In this document: positions 8,339-20,141 of the stretch, in pieces | Position numbering within the stretch: the stretch's first letter is position 1 | Layout: every line of letters starts with the position of its first letter | NCBI GenBank assembly: GCA_027490095.1 | Contig: JAIXYT010000049.1 | Location: 1 to 64,000 of the forward strand | From: Sphingomonadales bacterium | GTDB taxonomy: Bacteria > Pseudomonadota > Alphaproteobacteria > Sphingomonadales > Sphingomonadaceae | Length of the DNA stretch: 64,000 nt | Direction: 5' to 3' | Made by a program: the position numbers and the translations under genes | The notes under the pieces: generated by a model | The model's database searches: none | What the model was told of the DNA's origin: nothing | The model's input: only the letters and a program-made list of their open reading frames with translations

Positions 8339-9895
8339 CTATCCGCCGGCGCCGCCGGCACCTGTTTCCTGCCCCGGCGCATCGTCGATGCGCCCGACCT
8401 TGCCCGGCGCATCGTCGATGCGCCCGATCTTGCCCAGCGCATCGTCGATGCGCCCCAGGCTTTCATCCCGCCCCAGGGCCGCCATCACGGCGAACACGCT
8501 GGGGGCATTGGCCTGGCCCGTCAGGGCCGCCCGAAGCGGCCCGGCGACCTTGCCGAGCCCGAGCCCACGGGCCTCGGCAACGGCCTTCACCGCCGCTTCG
8601 AGTCCCTCGCGGTCCCAGGCTGCAACTGCTGCCAGCGCACCCCGTGTGTCAGCCAGCAGCGACAGCCCGTCGGCGTCTAGCAACTTTGACGCAGCCTCGT
8701 CTATCGCGAGTGGGCGGTTGCGAACAAGAAACAGCGCCGATCCTGCCAACTCGTTCAGGTTCTTGGCCCTTGGCTTCAGCTCGTCCATGCTGCGAAGCAG
8801 CACCTCGCGCTGTCCATCGGTCAGTTCCGCCCCCAGAGACTCGGTAATCCGCGGTGCCACCAGCGCGACAAGACGGCTGTTGTCGGCCTGCTTCAGATAG
8901 TGGGCATTCACGCTCTCGAGCTTCTTGAGGTCGAACCGTCCCGGAGACCGCCCCACGCCGTCAAGATCGAACAGGCCGATCGCCTCGCCACGGGTCACAA
9001 GCTCGGTGTCGCCATGCGCCCAGCCCAGCCGCAGCAGGTAATTCTCCAGCGCCTCGGGCAGCACCCCCATCTGTTGCGCGTAGGCCTCTACTCCAAGGGC
9101 CCCATGCCGCTTCGACAGCTTCGCCCCGTCCGGTCCGTGGATCATCGGCACATGGGCGTAAACCGGCTCCGGCCAGCCCAGCGCGCGGATCAGCGCCAGC
9201 TGCCGGAATGTGTTGGTCAGATGGTCATCGCCCCGGATGATGTCGGTCACCCCCATGTCATGGTCGTCCACCACCACCGCCAGCATGTAGGTCGGCGTTC
9301 CGTCCGACCGCAGCAGCACGAAATCGTCGAGCTCGCTGTTCGCTTGCCGCACCCGGCCCTGCACCCGGTCCTCGATCACCGTCTCGCCGTCGCGCGGCGC
9401 CTTCAGGCGGATCACGAAGGGCAGGTCGGGTGTATCGCTCCGGTCGCGCCAACGGCCATCATAGCGCTGCGGCAGCCCCCGGGCCTTCTGGTCCTCGCGC
9501 ATCGCCTCCAGCTCCTGCGCTGTCGCATAGCAGCGATAGGCCTTTCCCTCCGCCAGCAGCCGGTGGGCGATCTCGGCATGGCGGCCGGCGCGCGCAAACT
9601 GGAACAGAGGTGGCCGGTCGGCCGTCAGCCCCAGCCAGTCCATCCCGTCCAGGATCTTGGCGATGGCATCCTCGGTCGATCGTGCCCGGTCGGTGTCCTC
9701 GATTCGCAGCAGGAACGTCCCGCCATGGTGGCGGGCATAGAGCCAGTTGAAGAGCGCCGTGCGCGCGCCCCCGATGTGCAGATAGCCGGTGGGGGAGGGG
9801 GCAAAGCGCGTCACCGGGCGTGGCAAACCGGCAAATTCCGGCATTATGGCATCTGTCGCCGGGCTTGCGGCAATGGAATCGCTTGCGTCTGGCAT
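8339..9895 (-). CDS. gltX: Glutamyl-tRNA synthetase with repeated C-terminal tail
   Basis: A 518-residue class I aminoacyl-tRNA synthetase that charges tRNA-Glu. The HIGH-type motif is [12 protein letters not shown] near residue 35, and the KMSKS-type motif is AKLSKRHG near 260. The tail is unusual: after the last normal helix (about 480) it reads as three 10-residue repeats beginning GRIDDA, then a Gly/Ala end. These come from three 30-bp DNA repeats (separate entry). ATG 9895 has no clear ribosome site; an in-frame ATG at 9844 would drop 17 poorly conserved residues. The gene diverges from comEC and precedes gltA. Confidence 0.95.
   Translation of the reverse strand: MPDASDSIAASPATDAIMPEFAGLPRPVTRFAPSPTGYLHIGGARTALFNWLYARHHGGTFLLRIEDTDRARSTEDAIAKILDGMDWLGLTADRPPLFQFARAGRHAEIAHRLLAEGKAYRCYATAQELEAMREDQKARGLPQRYDGRWRDRSDTPDLPFVIRLKAPRDGETVIEDRVQGRVRQANSELDDFVLLRSDGTPTYMLAVVVDDHDMGVTDIIRGDDHLTNTFRQLALIRALGWPEPVYAHVPMIHGPDGAKLSKRHGALGVEAYAQQMGVLPEALENYLLRLGWAHGDTELVTRGEAIGLFDLDGVGRSPGRFDLKKLESVNAHYLKQADNSRLVALVAPRITESLGAELTDGQREVLLRSMDELKPRAKNLNELAGSALFLVRNRPLAIDEAASKLLDADGLSLLADTRGALAAVAAWDREGLEAAVKAVAEARGLGLGKVAGPLRAALTGQANAPSVFAVMAALGRDESLGRIDDALGKIGRIDDAPGKVGRIDDAPGQETGAGGAGG
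8374..8460. repeat. Three 30-bp palindromic repeats inside the gltX 3' end
   Basis: Units start at about 8376, 8406 and 8436, exactly 30 bp apart. Each contains a 19-bp palindrome, GGCGCATCG-T-CGATGCGCC (the third unit has A at its first base). The period is a multiple of three, so the frame stays open and adds three GRIDDA-type decapeptides to GltX. The last unit ends about 35 bp from the stop codon. Possible roles are an mRNA hairpin array or terminator at the gltX-gltA junction, or a palindromic insertion element amplified in frame. Confidence 0.85.
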
Positions 9896-9951
9896 TCGGG
9901 CGTCCGAAATCTGGGGCCGGGGTCGGCCCTTTTGGGGGGCTGTTCGGGCGC

Positions 9952-14240
<4,289 letters not shown>

Positions 14241-14251
14241 GGAGGTCCCAC

Positions 14252-14473
14252 TTGTCCAACTGGTTCCGGAAGTCCGGCCTGTTCTCCTACGTGCCAGTTA
14301 CCCGGGCCGGCTGGCTAACCATGGGTGCGATGGTTGTTGGGTTTGCCAGTGGGGCAGTTCTTGCATTGAGCCCGCGCTTTGATGGCACGGCCATTTCGAG
14401 CTTTGGAATGGTCTTGGCTGCAGCGTCGGGCGTGATCGGACACGTAGTGATTTTTTCGAAGATGGGCGACTGA
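14252..14473 (+). CDS. Small two-helix membrane protein
   Basis: A 73-residue protein with two hydrophobic segments (about 20-40 and 48-68). TTG 14252 is supported by GGAGG at 14241-14245, immediately after the ligA stop. Base composition is visibly lower in GC than in ligA or prmA, which may indicate foreign origin or relaxed selection. No family was recognised and no partner is suggested by context. Confidence 0.6.
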   Translation: MSNWFRKSGLFSYVPVTRAGWLTMGAMVVGFASGAVLALSPRFDGTAISSFGMVLAAASGVIGHVVIFSKMGD

Positions 14474-14600
14474 GGTACGTGCATCTTGGGCTAAGTCCAT
14501 GCGTTGACTGCATGGCTCGTGAAACGCCGGCGGCCCTGCAAACCGCACCGGCCCGTTCCCATTTCACGCCTCAGGAGAGGGACAACCAAGGAGAAGGCTC

Positions 14601-14738
14601 ATGTGGAGCTTCGACCGTCTCGTCTTCCTGACCCGTGAAACCGGTGGGCTGGTCACGCCCCGCGGCCGTGGAACCCGGAATGTCAGATTGAATCTGCCTT
14701 CCACCCACGTCCCGCTGTTTCACGCCTGGAAGCCCTGA
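14601..14738 (+). CDS. Candidate 45-residue small protein
   Basis: AAGGAG stands seven bases before ATG 14601, a near-ideal ribosome site. The frame runs 45 codons and ends in TGA at 14736. The product is basic and has no membrane segment or known motif. Its 3' 56 bp overlap the 3' end of prmA on the other strand. The first codons resemble coding sequence; the rest is uncertain. It may instead be a remnant. Confidence 0.3.
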   Translation: MWSFDRLVFLTRETGGLVTPRGRGTRNVRLNLPSTHVPLFHAWKP

Positions 14739-15657
14739 GCACCCCCCGCCGGCTGGCCGGACGCACCTTCTTCAGGAGGAGCACCGGCCACTCGGCCCCG
14801 TGGTCGCGCCACACCAGCCGCAGCCCCTGCGCGCTGTAGGCCGCGATCACCCGCCGCGCCTGCGGTTGCAGCAGGCCGGCCAGGATCAGATATCCGCCGC
14901 GCGCCACCACCGCCGAAACGGAGGGCGCCAGCGCCACCAGCGGCCCGGCAAGGATGTTCGCGAACACCAGATCATAGGGCGCCCGCGCGCCGATCAGCGG
15001 ATGCTCCACCCCGGGCGCCGTCAGCAGCGTGATTTGCCCAACCCCGCGGCCCCGCACCACGCCATTCAGTCGCGCATTTTCCACCGCCACCTTGACCGCC
15101 ACGCCGTCGAGATCTGCCGCCGTCAGCCGCGCGTCGGGGTTCAGCCTGCGCGCCGCAAAGGCCAGCAGGCCCGAACCGGTCCCCACATCGAGCACATTGC
15201 GCGCCCGGCCCCCTGAAGCCCCGCCGCGCTTCCGCAGCCGCGCCGCCACGGCGATGCACCCGGCAGTCGTCGCATGCTGCCCCGTTCCGAACGCCAACCC
15301 CGCATCGATCCGGATCGGCCATTGCCCGGGCCGCGCCCGCCCGCGCTGCTCGCCCGTGTGCACGTGGAACCGTCCGATGCGCACAGGCTCCAGCCCCGCC
15401 TGCGACAGCGTCACCCAGTCGTCGTCGGGCAGTGCTTCCACGATCGGTGTGCTGCCCGAAGGCGCCAGCGCCGCAAAGGCCGCGAGCAAGGCGGGGTCCG
15501 GCGCCTCCTCCGTATAGAGCCTCAACTCCCACCCAACGTCGGATTCCGCAGCCACCAGGCTCGGCGGCGGGTCGAATCCGCCAAGCGGGTCCTCAACAAG
15601 CGCAATCGCATCGGCCTCCGCGCGGCTGCAGGCGATCCGCGCGACGAACCCGCTCAC
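14683..15657 (-). CDS. prmA: Ribosomal protein L11 methyltransferase
   Basis: A 324-residue SAM-dependent methyltransferase of the PrmA family, which trimethylates ribosomal protein L11. The diagnostic blocks are FGTGQHATT, VLDVGTGSGLLAFAA (SAM site) and DLVFANILAGPL. The start is GTG 15657, overlapping the stop of the upstream kinase gene (GTGA). The last 27 or so residues after LLLKK are Arg-rich and unlike normal PrmA ends, so the original stop may have been lost and the frame extended into intergenic DNA. It is the last gene of the pnuC-kinase-prmA run. Confidence 0.9.
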   Translation of the reverse strand: MSGFVARIACSRAEADAIALVEDPLGGFDPPPSLVAAESDVGWELRLYTEEAPDPALLAAFAALAPSGSTPIVEALPDDDWVTLSQAGLEPVRIGRFHVHTGEQRGRARPGQWPIRIDAGLAFGTGQHATTAGCIAVAARLRKRGGASGGRARNVLDVGTGSGLLAFAARRLNPDARLTAADLDGVAVKVAVENARLNGVVRGRGVGQITLLTAPGVEHPLIGARAPYDLVFANILAGPLVALAPSVSAVVARGGYLILAGLLQPQARRVIAAYSAQGLRLVWRDHGAEWPVLLLKKVRPASRRGVLRASRRETAGRGWKADSI

Positions 15658-16190
15658 TGGCGTGCCTCTACCGCGGCAATGGCAGCCGACCGGCGCGCCG
15701 CCCAACTGCCGCTGATCCGCACCGGCACGATCCCGCGCGCCTTGAATTCGGCGACGACGATGGCGTGGAACCGCAGCCGCTCGCCCGGCTCGCCGAACAT
15801 CCGCACGGGATCGGCCACGAACGGCACGTCCGGCTCCAGCAGCAGGTGGAGGTCCCCCCGGCTCTTCCGGGCGGCCAGGATCGGGTCCCGCCCGCCGCCG
15901 GTGGCGGCAATCTCCCGGTCGCCGAACAACATGGTCGCCCAGGCGCCCGTCATCACGATGTCCGTATCCTCGATCAGCACGGGCGGACGCGCTGCCGCCG
16001 CCTGGTCGGCCGAGATCTCGTGCCCCTCCGCGATCGCATAATGATCCTCCAGCGTCAGGTCACGGCGCAGCCGCTCGGTGTAGGTGCGCCCGAACTCCGG
16101 CACCAGCAGCCCGCCGAAATGGTCCGCAAGCTCCCTTGCCAGCGTCGATTTCCCGACCGATTCCACGCCCGAAAGCACGACCCGCAACAT
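15654..16190 (-). CDS. NadR-like ribosylnicotinamide kinase / ATPase
   Basis: A 178-residue P-loop protein. GVESVGKST (8-16) is the Walker A variant typical of the kinase domain of NadR, and VPEFGRTYTE with VLIEDTDIVMTGAW matches its later motifs. Known NadR kinase domains phosphorylate nicotinamide riboside to NMN. The adenylyltransferase and repressor domains of enterobacterial NadR are absent. The gene starts one base inside the pnuC stop (TGATG) and is followed by prmA with a 4-bp overlap. Its place next to a riboside transporter strongly supports NAD salvage. ATG 16190 puts the P-loop at the N terminus. Confidence 0.82.
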   Translation of the reverse strand: MLRVVLSGVESVGKSTLARELADHFGGLLVPEFGRTYTERLRRDLTLEDHYAIAEGHEISADQAAAARPPVLIEDTDIVMTGAWATMLFGDREIAATGGGRDPILAARKSRGDLHLLLEPDVPFVADPVRMFGEPGERLRFHAIVVAEFKARGIVPVRISGSWAARRSAAIAAVEARQ

Positions 16191-16768
16191 CAGACCCCCC
16201 GTTCGTCGCGCATGGCGGCGCGCTGCTGCCACTCCCGCCAGCCATACAGCGCGACCAGCAGCAGCACGGCATAAACGGCCGCCGTGAACCACAGCGCCTG
16301 TGTCGCGTACAGCCCCACCGAGCCGATGTTGACAAGGCACCACAGCGGCCAGGTCTCCACCCGGCGCCGCGCCTGCCAATATTGCGCGGCCAGCGCCAGA
16401 GCCGTGTTGCCGGCGTCCCAGAAGGGCAGGGCAGCGTCCGTCGTCAGCCACAGCAGCAGCCCCACCAGCACGCCGAGCTTCAACGTCGCCATTATCGTTC
16501 CGATCCGCTCGGGCCCGGTCAGCCGACCGATGGTCACCTCGCCGTCGGAGGCCTGCGCCTGGTGCCAATTGGCAAGGCCATACAGATTGAGCGCAAGAAA
16601 CAGGAACTGCAGCCCGAAAGCCGCGTACAGCCGCGCCTCAAGGAAGACGAAGGCATAGAGCGACACGGCCGCGATCCCGAAGGCATAGTTCCAAAGCGAC
16701 CGCCGCGCGACCAGCCACACATTCGCGAGCAGCAGGGCGGCCGCCAGTGCCTCCACCTGCCAGCTCAA
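16190..16768 (-). CDS. pnuC: PnuC-type nicotinamide riboside transporter
   Basis: A 192-residue membrane protein with about six to seven helices. Family marks are WLVARRSLWNYAFGI near the start, LEARLYAAFGLQ, YGLANW, and the C-terminal YGWREW. PnuC proteins let nicotinamide riboside in by facilitated diffusion, and the cytoplasmic kinase traps it as the phosphate; that kinase is the next gene. TTG 16768 with GGGAG upstream gives the usual family N terminus (SWQVEALAAA). An ATG at 16849 in the same frame would add 27 polar, repetitive residues and is less likely. Confidence 0.85.
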   Translation of the reverse strand: MSWQVEALAAALLLANVWLVARRSLWNYAFGIAAVSLYAFVFLEARLYAAFGLQFLFLALNLYGLANWHQAQASDGEVTIGRLTGPERIGTIMATLKLGVLVGLLLWLTTDAALPFWDAGNTALALAAQYWQARRRVETWPLWCLVNIGSVGLYATQALWFTAAVYAVLLLVALYGWREWQQRAAMRDERGV

Positions 16769-16876
16769 GGCCGGTGGCTCCCGCGGACGGGCCGGTTGCT
16801 CCCGCCAATGGCAGGTTGCAGCCCGCCCGTCCGCTCGCCAAACCGACATGCGGGAGAAAGGCGGGGATAGGTGCGC

Positions 16877-17431
16877 ATGGTTGCCGAGGCGTGGGCGAAA
16901 AGGGGCGGGCCTGTCAAATGGCCCGAGCTGGCAGACGGCGATCTCGCAATCCGTCCGGCCCGGCCCGAGGACGCCGCCGACTGGCACGCGATCCGCAGCC
17001 ATGCCGGGCCCTGGCAGTCCCCGCTCCAGTCCGTCGCGGCCGCCCGCGAGCTGCTGCAGGCGATGGCCGCCGAGCCGCCCTTCAGCCCCGGCTGGCGCCA
17101 GTTCCTCCTGCTGGAGGGCCAGACGGTCGTCGGCGACATCGGCCTCCACTGGCCGGCCCACGGCGATTACGCCGAGATCGGTTTCGAACTCGCCCCTGCC
17201 GCCCGGGGGCGCGGCCTTGCCCAGCGCGCCGTCCGCCTGCTGGGCTGCTGGCTCCTCGAAAGCGCAGGCCTGCTCGGGGTCGTCGCAATCACCCATCACG
17301 ACAACGGCGCTGCCCGCGCCGTCCTGGTCGAGGCCGGGCTGCTGCCCTGTTCCGATGCCGCCCTGCACGTCCGCTTCGATGTCCAGCCCCACGAGCGGCT
17401 GCACCTGATGGCGAGATCTGCCGATGCGTGA
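16877..17431 (+). CDS. GNAT-family N-acetyltransferase
   Basis: A 184-residue protein of the RimJ/RimL-like acetyltransferase group. It contains the beta-strand VVGDIGLHW, the acetyl-CoA loop AARGRGLAQRAVRLL (the Q/RxxGxG/A-type motif), and HHDNGAARAVLVEAG in the last third, the usual order. It acts in the cytoplasm using acetyl-CoA; the substrate cannot be predicted. ATG 16877 is used; GTG 16871 is also in frame. It diverges from pnuC and overlaps the following phosphotransferase gene by 8 bp. Confidence 0.83.
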   Translation: MVAEAWAKRGGPVKWPELADGDLAIRPARPEDAADWHAIRSHAGPWQSPLQSVAAARELLQAMAAEPPFSPGWRQFLLLEGQTVVGDIGLHWPAHGDYAEIGFELAPAARGRGLAQRAVRLLGCWLLESAGLLGVVAITHHDNGAARAVLVEAGLLPCSDAALHVRFDVQPHERLHLMARSADA

Positions 17432-18413
17432 CCCCGCAACCGACGGCCGCTCCGCCCTACAGGCCCTGATCGAACGCACACTCGGCAAGCCTGTCGGGAT
17501 CACCGCCGTCCAGCAGCTCTCGGGCGGGGCGTCGAGCGCCACCTACCTCGTCGAGGCCGACGCCGGCCGCTTCATCTTTCAGCGCGATGCCGCTGCAGCC
17601 GAGGGCGACCGCGGCATTTCCCGCGCAACCCAGGCCCGGGTGCAGACGCGCGCGGCAGCGCTCGGCGTGCCCGTCGCGCGCGTGCTCGCAACCACTGAGG
17701 CCTCCGATGATCTGGGCGACGGCGTTCTCACCGCCTTCGTTGCCGGCGAGGCGCTCGCCCCCCGCTGGCTCAAGCTGCCGGACTATGCCGCCGCGCGCGC
17801 AAAACTCACAGCGCAATGCGCCGAAGCGCTGGCCCGTCTCCACGCCGCCCCGGCAAGCCACTGGGCCGACCTTCCGCTGAAAGGCGGCTCGGGCGCCGAC
17901 CTCCTCGACGACATGTTCCGCTGGTACCGCCGCATCGGCGTCGATGTCCCGGCCTTCGACCTTGCCTTTGCCTGGTTGAAGCCGCGCATGCCCACCGAGC
18001 GCCCGACCTGCCTGTCGCACGGCGATTTCCGCGCCGGCAACCTGCTGGTCGACACCAACGGTCTTGCCGCCGCAATCGACTGGGAGCTCACGCACCTGTC
18101 GGTCCCCGCCGAGGATCTGGGCTGGCTCTGCGTCCAGGCCTGGCGCTTCGGCCAGTGGCAGCTGCCCGTCGGCGGCTTCGGCACGCGCGAGGCGCTGCTC
18201 GCCGCCTACAGGGCAGCCGGCGGCACGGTGCAGCCCCAGGAGCTCCACATCTGGGAGGTCTACGGCAACCTCAAATGGGGCATGAGCTGCCTGCAGCTCG
18301 CCGACGATCATGTGTCGGGCCGGGTGCCCAGCGTGGAGCGCGCCGCGATCGGCCGCCGCGTCAGCGAGGTCGCCGCCGATCTCACCTATCTCCTCGCGTT
18401 CGGAGATCTGTAA
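17424..18413 (+). CDS. APH-family phosphotransferase (aminoglycoside-phosphotransferase fold)
   Basis: A 329-residue kinase-like protein. LSGGASSATYLV (about 32-43) is the nucleotide loop, LSHGDFRAGNLLV (about 193-205) is the catalytic loop with Asp, and AIDWELTHLS carries the metal-binding Asp. The family includes antibiotic kinases, but members followed by DUF6285 are usually encoded near acyl-CoA metabolism genes, so drug resistance should not be assumed. It overlaps its neighbours at both ends (TAATG with the next gene). Confidence 0.85.
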   Translation: MRDPATDGRSALQALIERTLGKPVGITAVQQLSGGASSATYLVEADAGRFIFQRDAAAAEGDRGISRATQARVQTRAAALGVPVARVLATTEASDDLGDGVLTAFVAGEALAPRWLKLPDYAAARAKLTAQCAEALARLHAAPASHWADLPLKGGSGADLLDDMFRWYRRIGVDVPAFDLAFAWLKPRMPTERPTCLSHGDFRAGNLLVDTNGLAAAIDWELTHLSVPAEDLGWLCVQAWRFGQWQLPVGGFGTREALLAAYRAAGGTVQPQELHIWEVYGNLKWGMSCLQLADDHVSGRVPSVERAAIGRRVSEVAADLTYLLAFGDL

Positions 18414-18757
18414 TGAGCCACCCGACTGCCATCGAGCTTCTGCAGGCGGTGCAGCTGTTCCTGAAGGAGGCCGAAGGCGCCCTTTCGGGCCGGCTCGCCT
18501 TCCATGCCAGGGTGGCCGCCAACAGCCTCGCAATCGTCCAGCGCGAACTGGCGCAGGATCCGGACGCAGCCGAAGCGCAGGCGCTCGCCCCCTTCGGCGG
18601 CGTGTCCGCGCTCTGCACAGCGTTGCGCGACGGTGGGATCGACCCGCAGGATCCGGCCCTTCTCAAGGCCATCCGCCAGGCCGCGCTCGCGCGGCTGGCA
18701 ACCGACAACCCCCGCTACGCCACCTTCGCCCGCCTCCAGGAAAGGGACATCGCATGA
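18413..18757 (+). CDS. DUF6285 protein
   Basis: A 114-residue, mainly helical soluble protein (TAIELLQAVQLFLKEAEG, RLAFHARVAANSLAIVQREL). The sequence and its position directly after an APH-like kinase match DUF6285, a family that recurs in that context. ATG 18413 shares a base with the preceding TAA, and the 3' end overlaps the next ATG by four bases. Tight coupling suggests the product works with the kinase. The biochemical role is unknown. Confidence 0.78.
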   Translation: MSHPTAIELLQAVQLFLKEAEGALSGRLAFHARVAANSLAIVQRELAQDPDAAEAQALAPFGGVSALCTALRDGGIDPQDPALLKAIRQAALARLATDNPRYATFARLQERDIA

Positions 18758-19200
18758 GTTTCCCTCCGCCCAATTACCATGCCGACATCGACCCCACGGG
18801 GGCCCGCATCAAGGACCTCCGCGACAACGGCCCCGACGGCCCGGTCGTCATGCTCAACCTGCTGAAATTCAAAGAATCTGCTGCCTATCCGGACGGCCAC
18901 CCCAACGCCGGCATCAGCGGCGAGGCCGCATACGACCTCTACGAGGCCCTGTTCACGAAGACGGTCGGCGCCGTGAGCCAGGCCAAGCCCCTCTACAACG
19001 GCCCGGCCATGCGCATCCTTGCCGGCACGCAAGCCGACGGGGACTGGGACCGCATGCTGATCGTGCGCTACCCCAGCCGGCAGCATTTCCTGGCCATGAT
19101 GGCCGACGAGACCTACCGCGAAGGTCTCGTCCATCGCTACGCCGCCCTCGAACGCACAGTCCTGTTGCAGTGCGGCGCCAACGAGGTCGAAACAGGGTGA
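18754..19200 (+). CDS. DUF1330-like (dimeric alpha-beta barrel) protein
   Basis: A 148-residue soluble protein. GPVVMLNLLKFKE, YDLYEALFTKTV and WDRMLIVRYPSRQHFLAMM match the DUF1330 dimeric alpha-beta-barrel pattern. It is the third gene of a tightly overlapping trio with the phosphotransferase and DUF6285 genes, so a common pathway is likely. No catalytic residues can be assigned. The following 140 bp (19201-19340) hold no gene and probably contain the sdh promoter. Confidence 0.75.
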   Translation: MSFPPPNYHADIDPTGARIKDLRDNGPDGPVVMLNLLKFKESAAYPDGHPNAGISGEAAYDLYEALFTKTVGAVSQAKPLYNGPAMRILAGTQADGDWDRMLIVRYPSRQHFLAMMADETYREGLVHRYAALERTVLLQCGANEVETG

Positions 19201-19340
19201 TGCTCGGTCGCCATGCAACTGCGGCATGGCTGCCACAGCCGGGCCCGGTGCTGCGCTGCGACAGCCTCACCTGTTGCATGAGGCGCCAATTCGGACCAAT
19301 GCACGCTCCATAAGGGGATAGAAGGGAACTTCGAGAGCCG

Positions 19341-19748
19341 ATGGCGTCCAACTCAGAAGCCGGCAGACCGCTTTCGCCGCATCTCTCCATCTGGAAATGG
19401 CGGGTCCACATGGCGACCTCCATTTTCCATCGGGTCACGGGCAACGCGCTCGCCTTCGCCGGCCTTGCGCTGTTCACTTGGTGGCTTGCGGCTGCCGCCA
19501 CCTCGCCGGACGCCTACAAGACCTTCCTGTCCGTCGCGACCAGCCCCCTCGGCTGGATCGTTTGGGTCGGCCTCAGCTGGGTCTTCTTCCAGCACCTGAT
19601 GTCGGGCATCCGCCACCTGCTGATGGACACCGGCTGGGGCTATGAACGCGGCCTGTCGCCCCTCACCGCCGGCTGGACCGTCGCGGCCAGCACGCTCGCC
19701 ACCGCAGCCTTCTGGGCGTTCCACCTCTTCGGACCCGGAGCGAACTGA
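19341..19748 (+). CDS. sdhC: Succinate dehydrogenase cytochrome b556 subunit
   Basis: A 135-residue membrane anchor with three helices. It contains the family N-terminal signature [12 protein letters not shown], the quinone-site SIFHRVTG, and the haem-ligand region SGIRHLLMD. It anchors complex II and helps pass electrons from succinate to quinone. It is the first gene of sdhCDAB, and its stop overlaps the sdhD start by one base (TGATG). The 140-bp upstream gap is the likely promoter region. Confidence 0.96.
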   Translation: MASNSEAGRPLSPHLSIWKWRVHMATSIFHRVTGNALAFAGLALFTWWLAAAATSPDAYKTFLSVATSPLGWIVWVGLSWVFFQHLMSGIRHLLMDTGWGYERGLSPLTAGWTVAASTLATAAFWAFHLFGPGAN

Positions 19749-20140
19749 TGGCGACGAAATTCGAAAGCGCCTCGGGCCTCAAGCGCGTCCGCGGCCTCGG
19801 TTCCGCCAAGTCGGGCGTTCACCACTGGTGGCTTCAGCGGGTCACCGCTGTCGGCAACTTCGCCCTGATGGCTTGGTTCATCCTGTCGCTGCTGCTGCTC
19901 CCCAATCTGGATCACGCCAGCGTCGTCGCCTGGATCGCCCAGCCGCTCGTCGCCGTGCCGCTGATGCTCCTTGTCCTCTCCACCTTCTGGCACGCCCGCC
20001 TCGGCGTGCAGGTGATGATCGAGGACTATGTCCATGCCGAGGGGCTGAAGCTCCTCTCGGTCCTGGCGCTCAACTTCTTCATTCTGGGCGCGGGCGCGCT
20101 GTCGCTCTTCTCCATCGCCCGCATCGCATTCGGAGCCTGA
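19748..20140 (+). CDS. sdhD: Succinate dehydrogenase hydrophobic membrane anchor
   Basis: A 130-residue protein with three predicted helices. [16 protein letters not shown] is the family N-terminal block, and [16 protein letters not shown] carries the conserved His and Tyr near the haem and quinone. It pairs with SdhC in the membrane. One base of overlap with sdhC and one base of spacing to sdhA indicate translational coupling. Confidence 0.95.
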   Translation: MATKFESASGLKRVRGLGSAKSGVHHWWLQRVTAVGNFALMAWFILSLLLLPNLDHASVVAWIAQPLVAVPLMLLVLSTFWHARLGVQVMIEDYVHAEGLKLLSVLALNFFILGAGALSLFSIARIAFGA

Positions 20141-20141
20141 T

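Noticed and set aside
8374-8460. CRISPR-like array at the end of gltX
   Set aside because: Only three units, with no unique spacers; the period is 30 bp including the repeat, the frame is kept open, and no cas genes are present.
17424-18413. Aminoglycoside resistance gene
   Set aside because: The fold motifs are those of the broad APH family, but the context (DUF6285, DUF1330) and sequence give no support for drug modification.
19201-19340. Riboswitch or small RNA before sdhC
   Set aside because: No stable long stem or recognised motif was seen; it is treated as a promoter region only.
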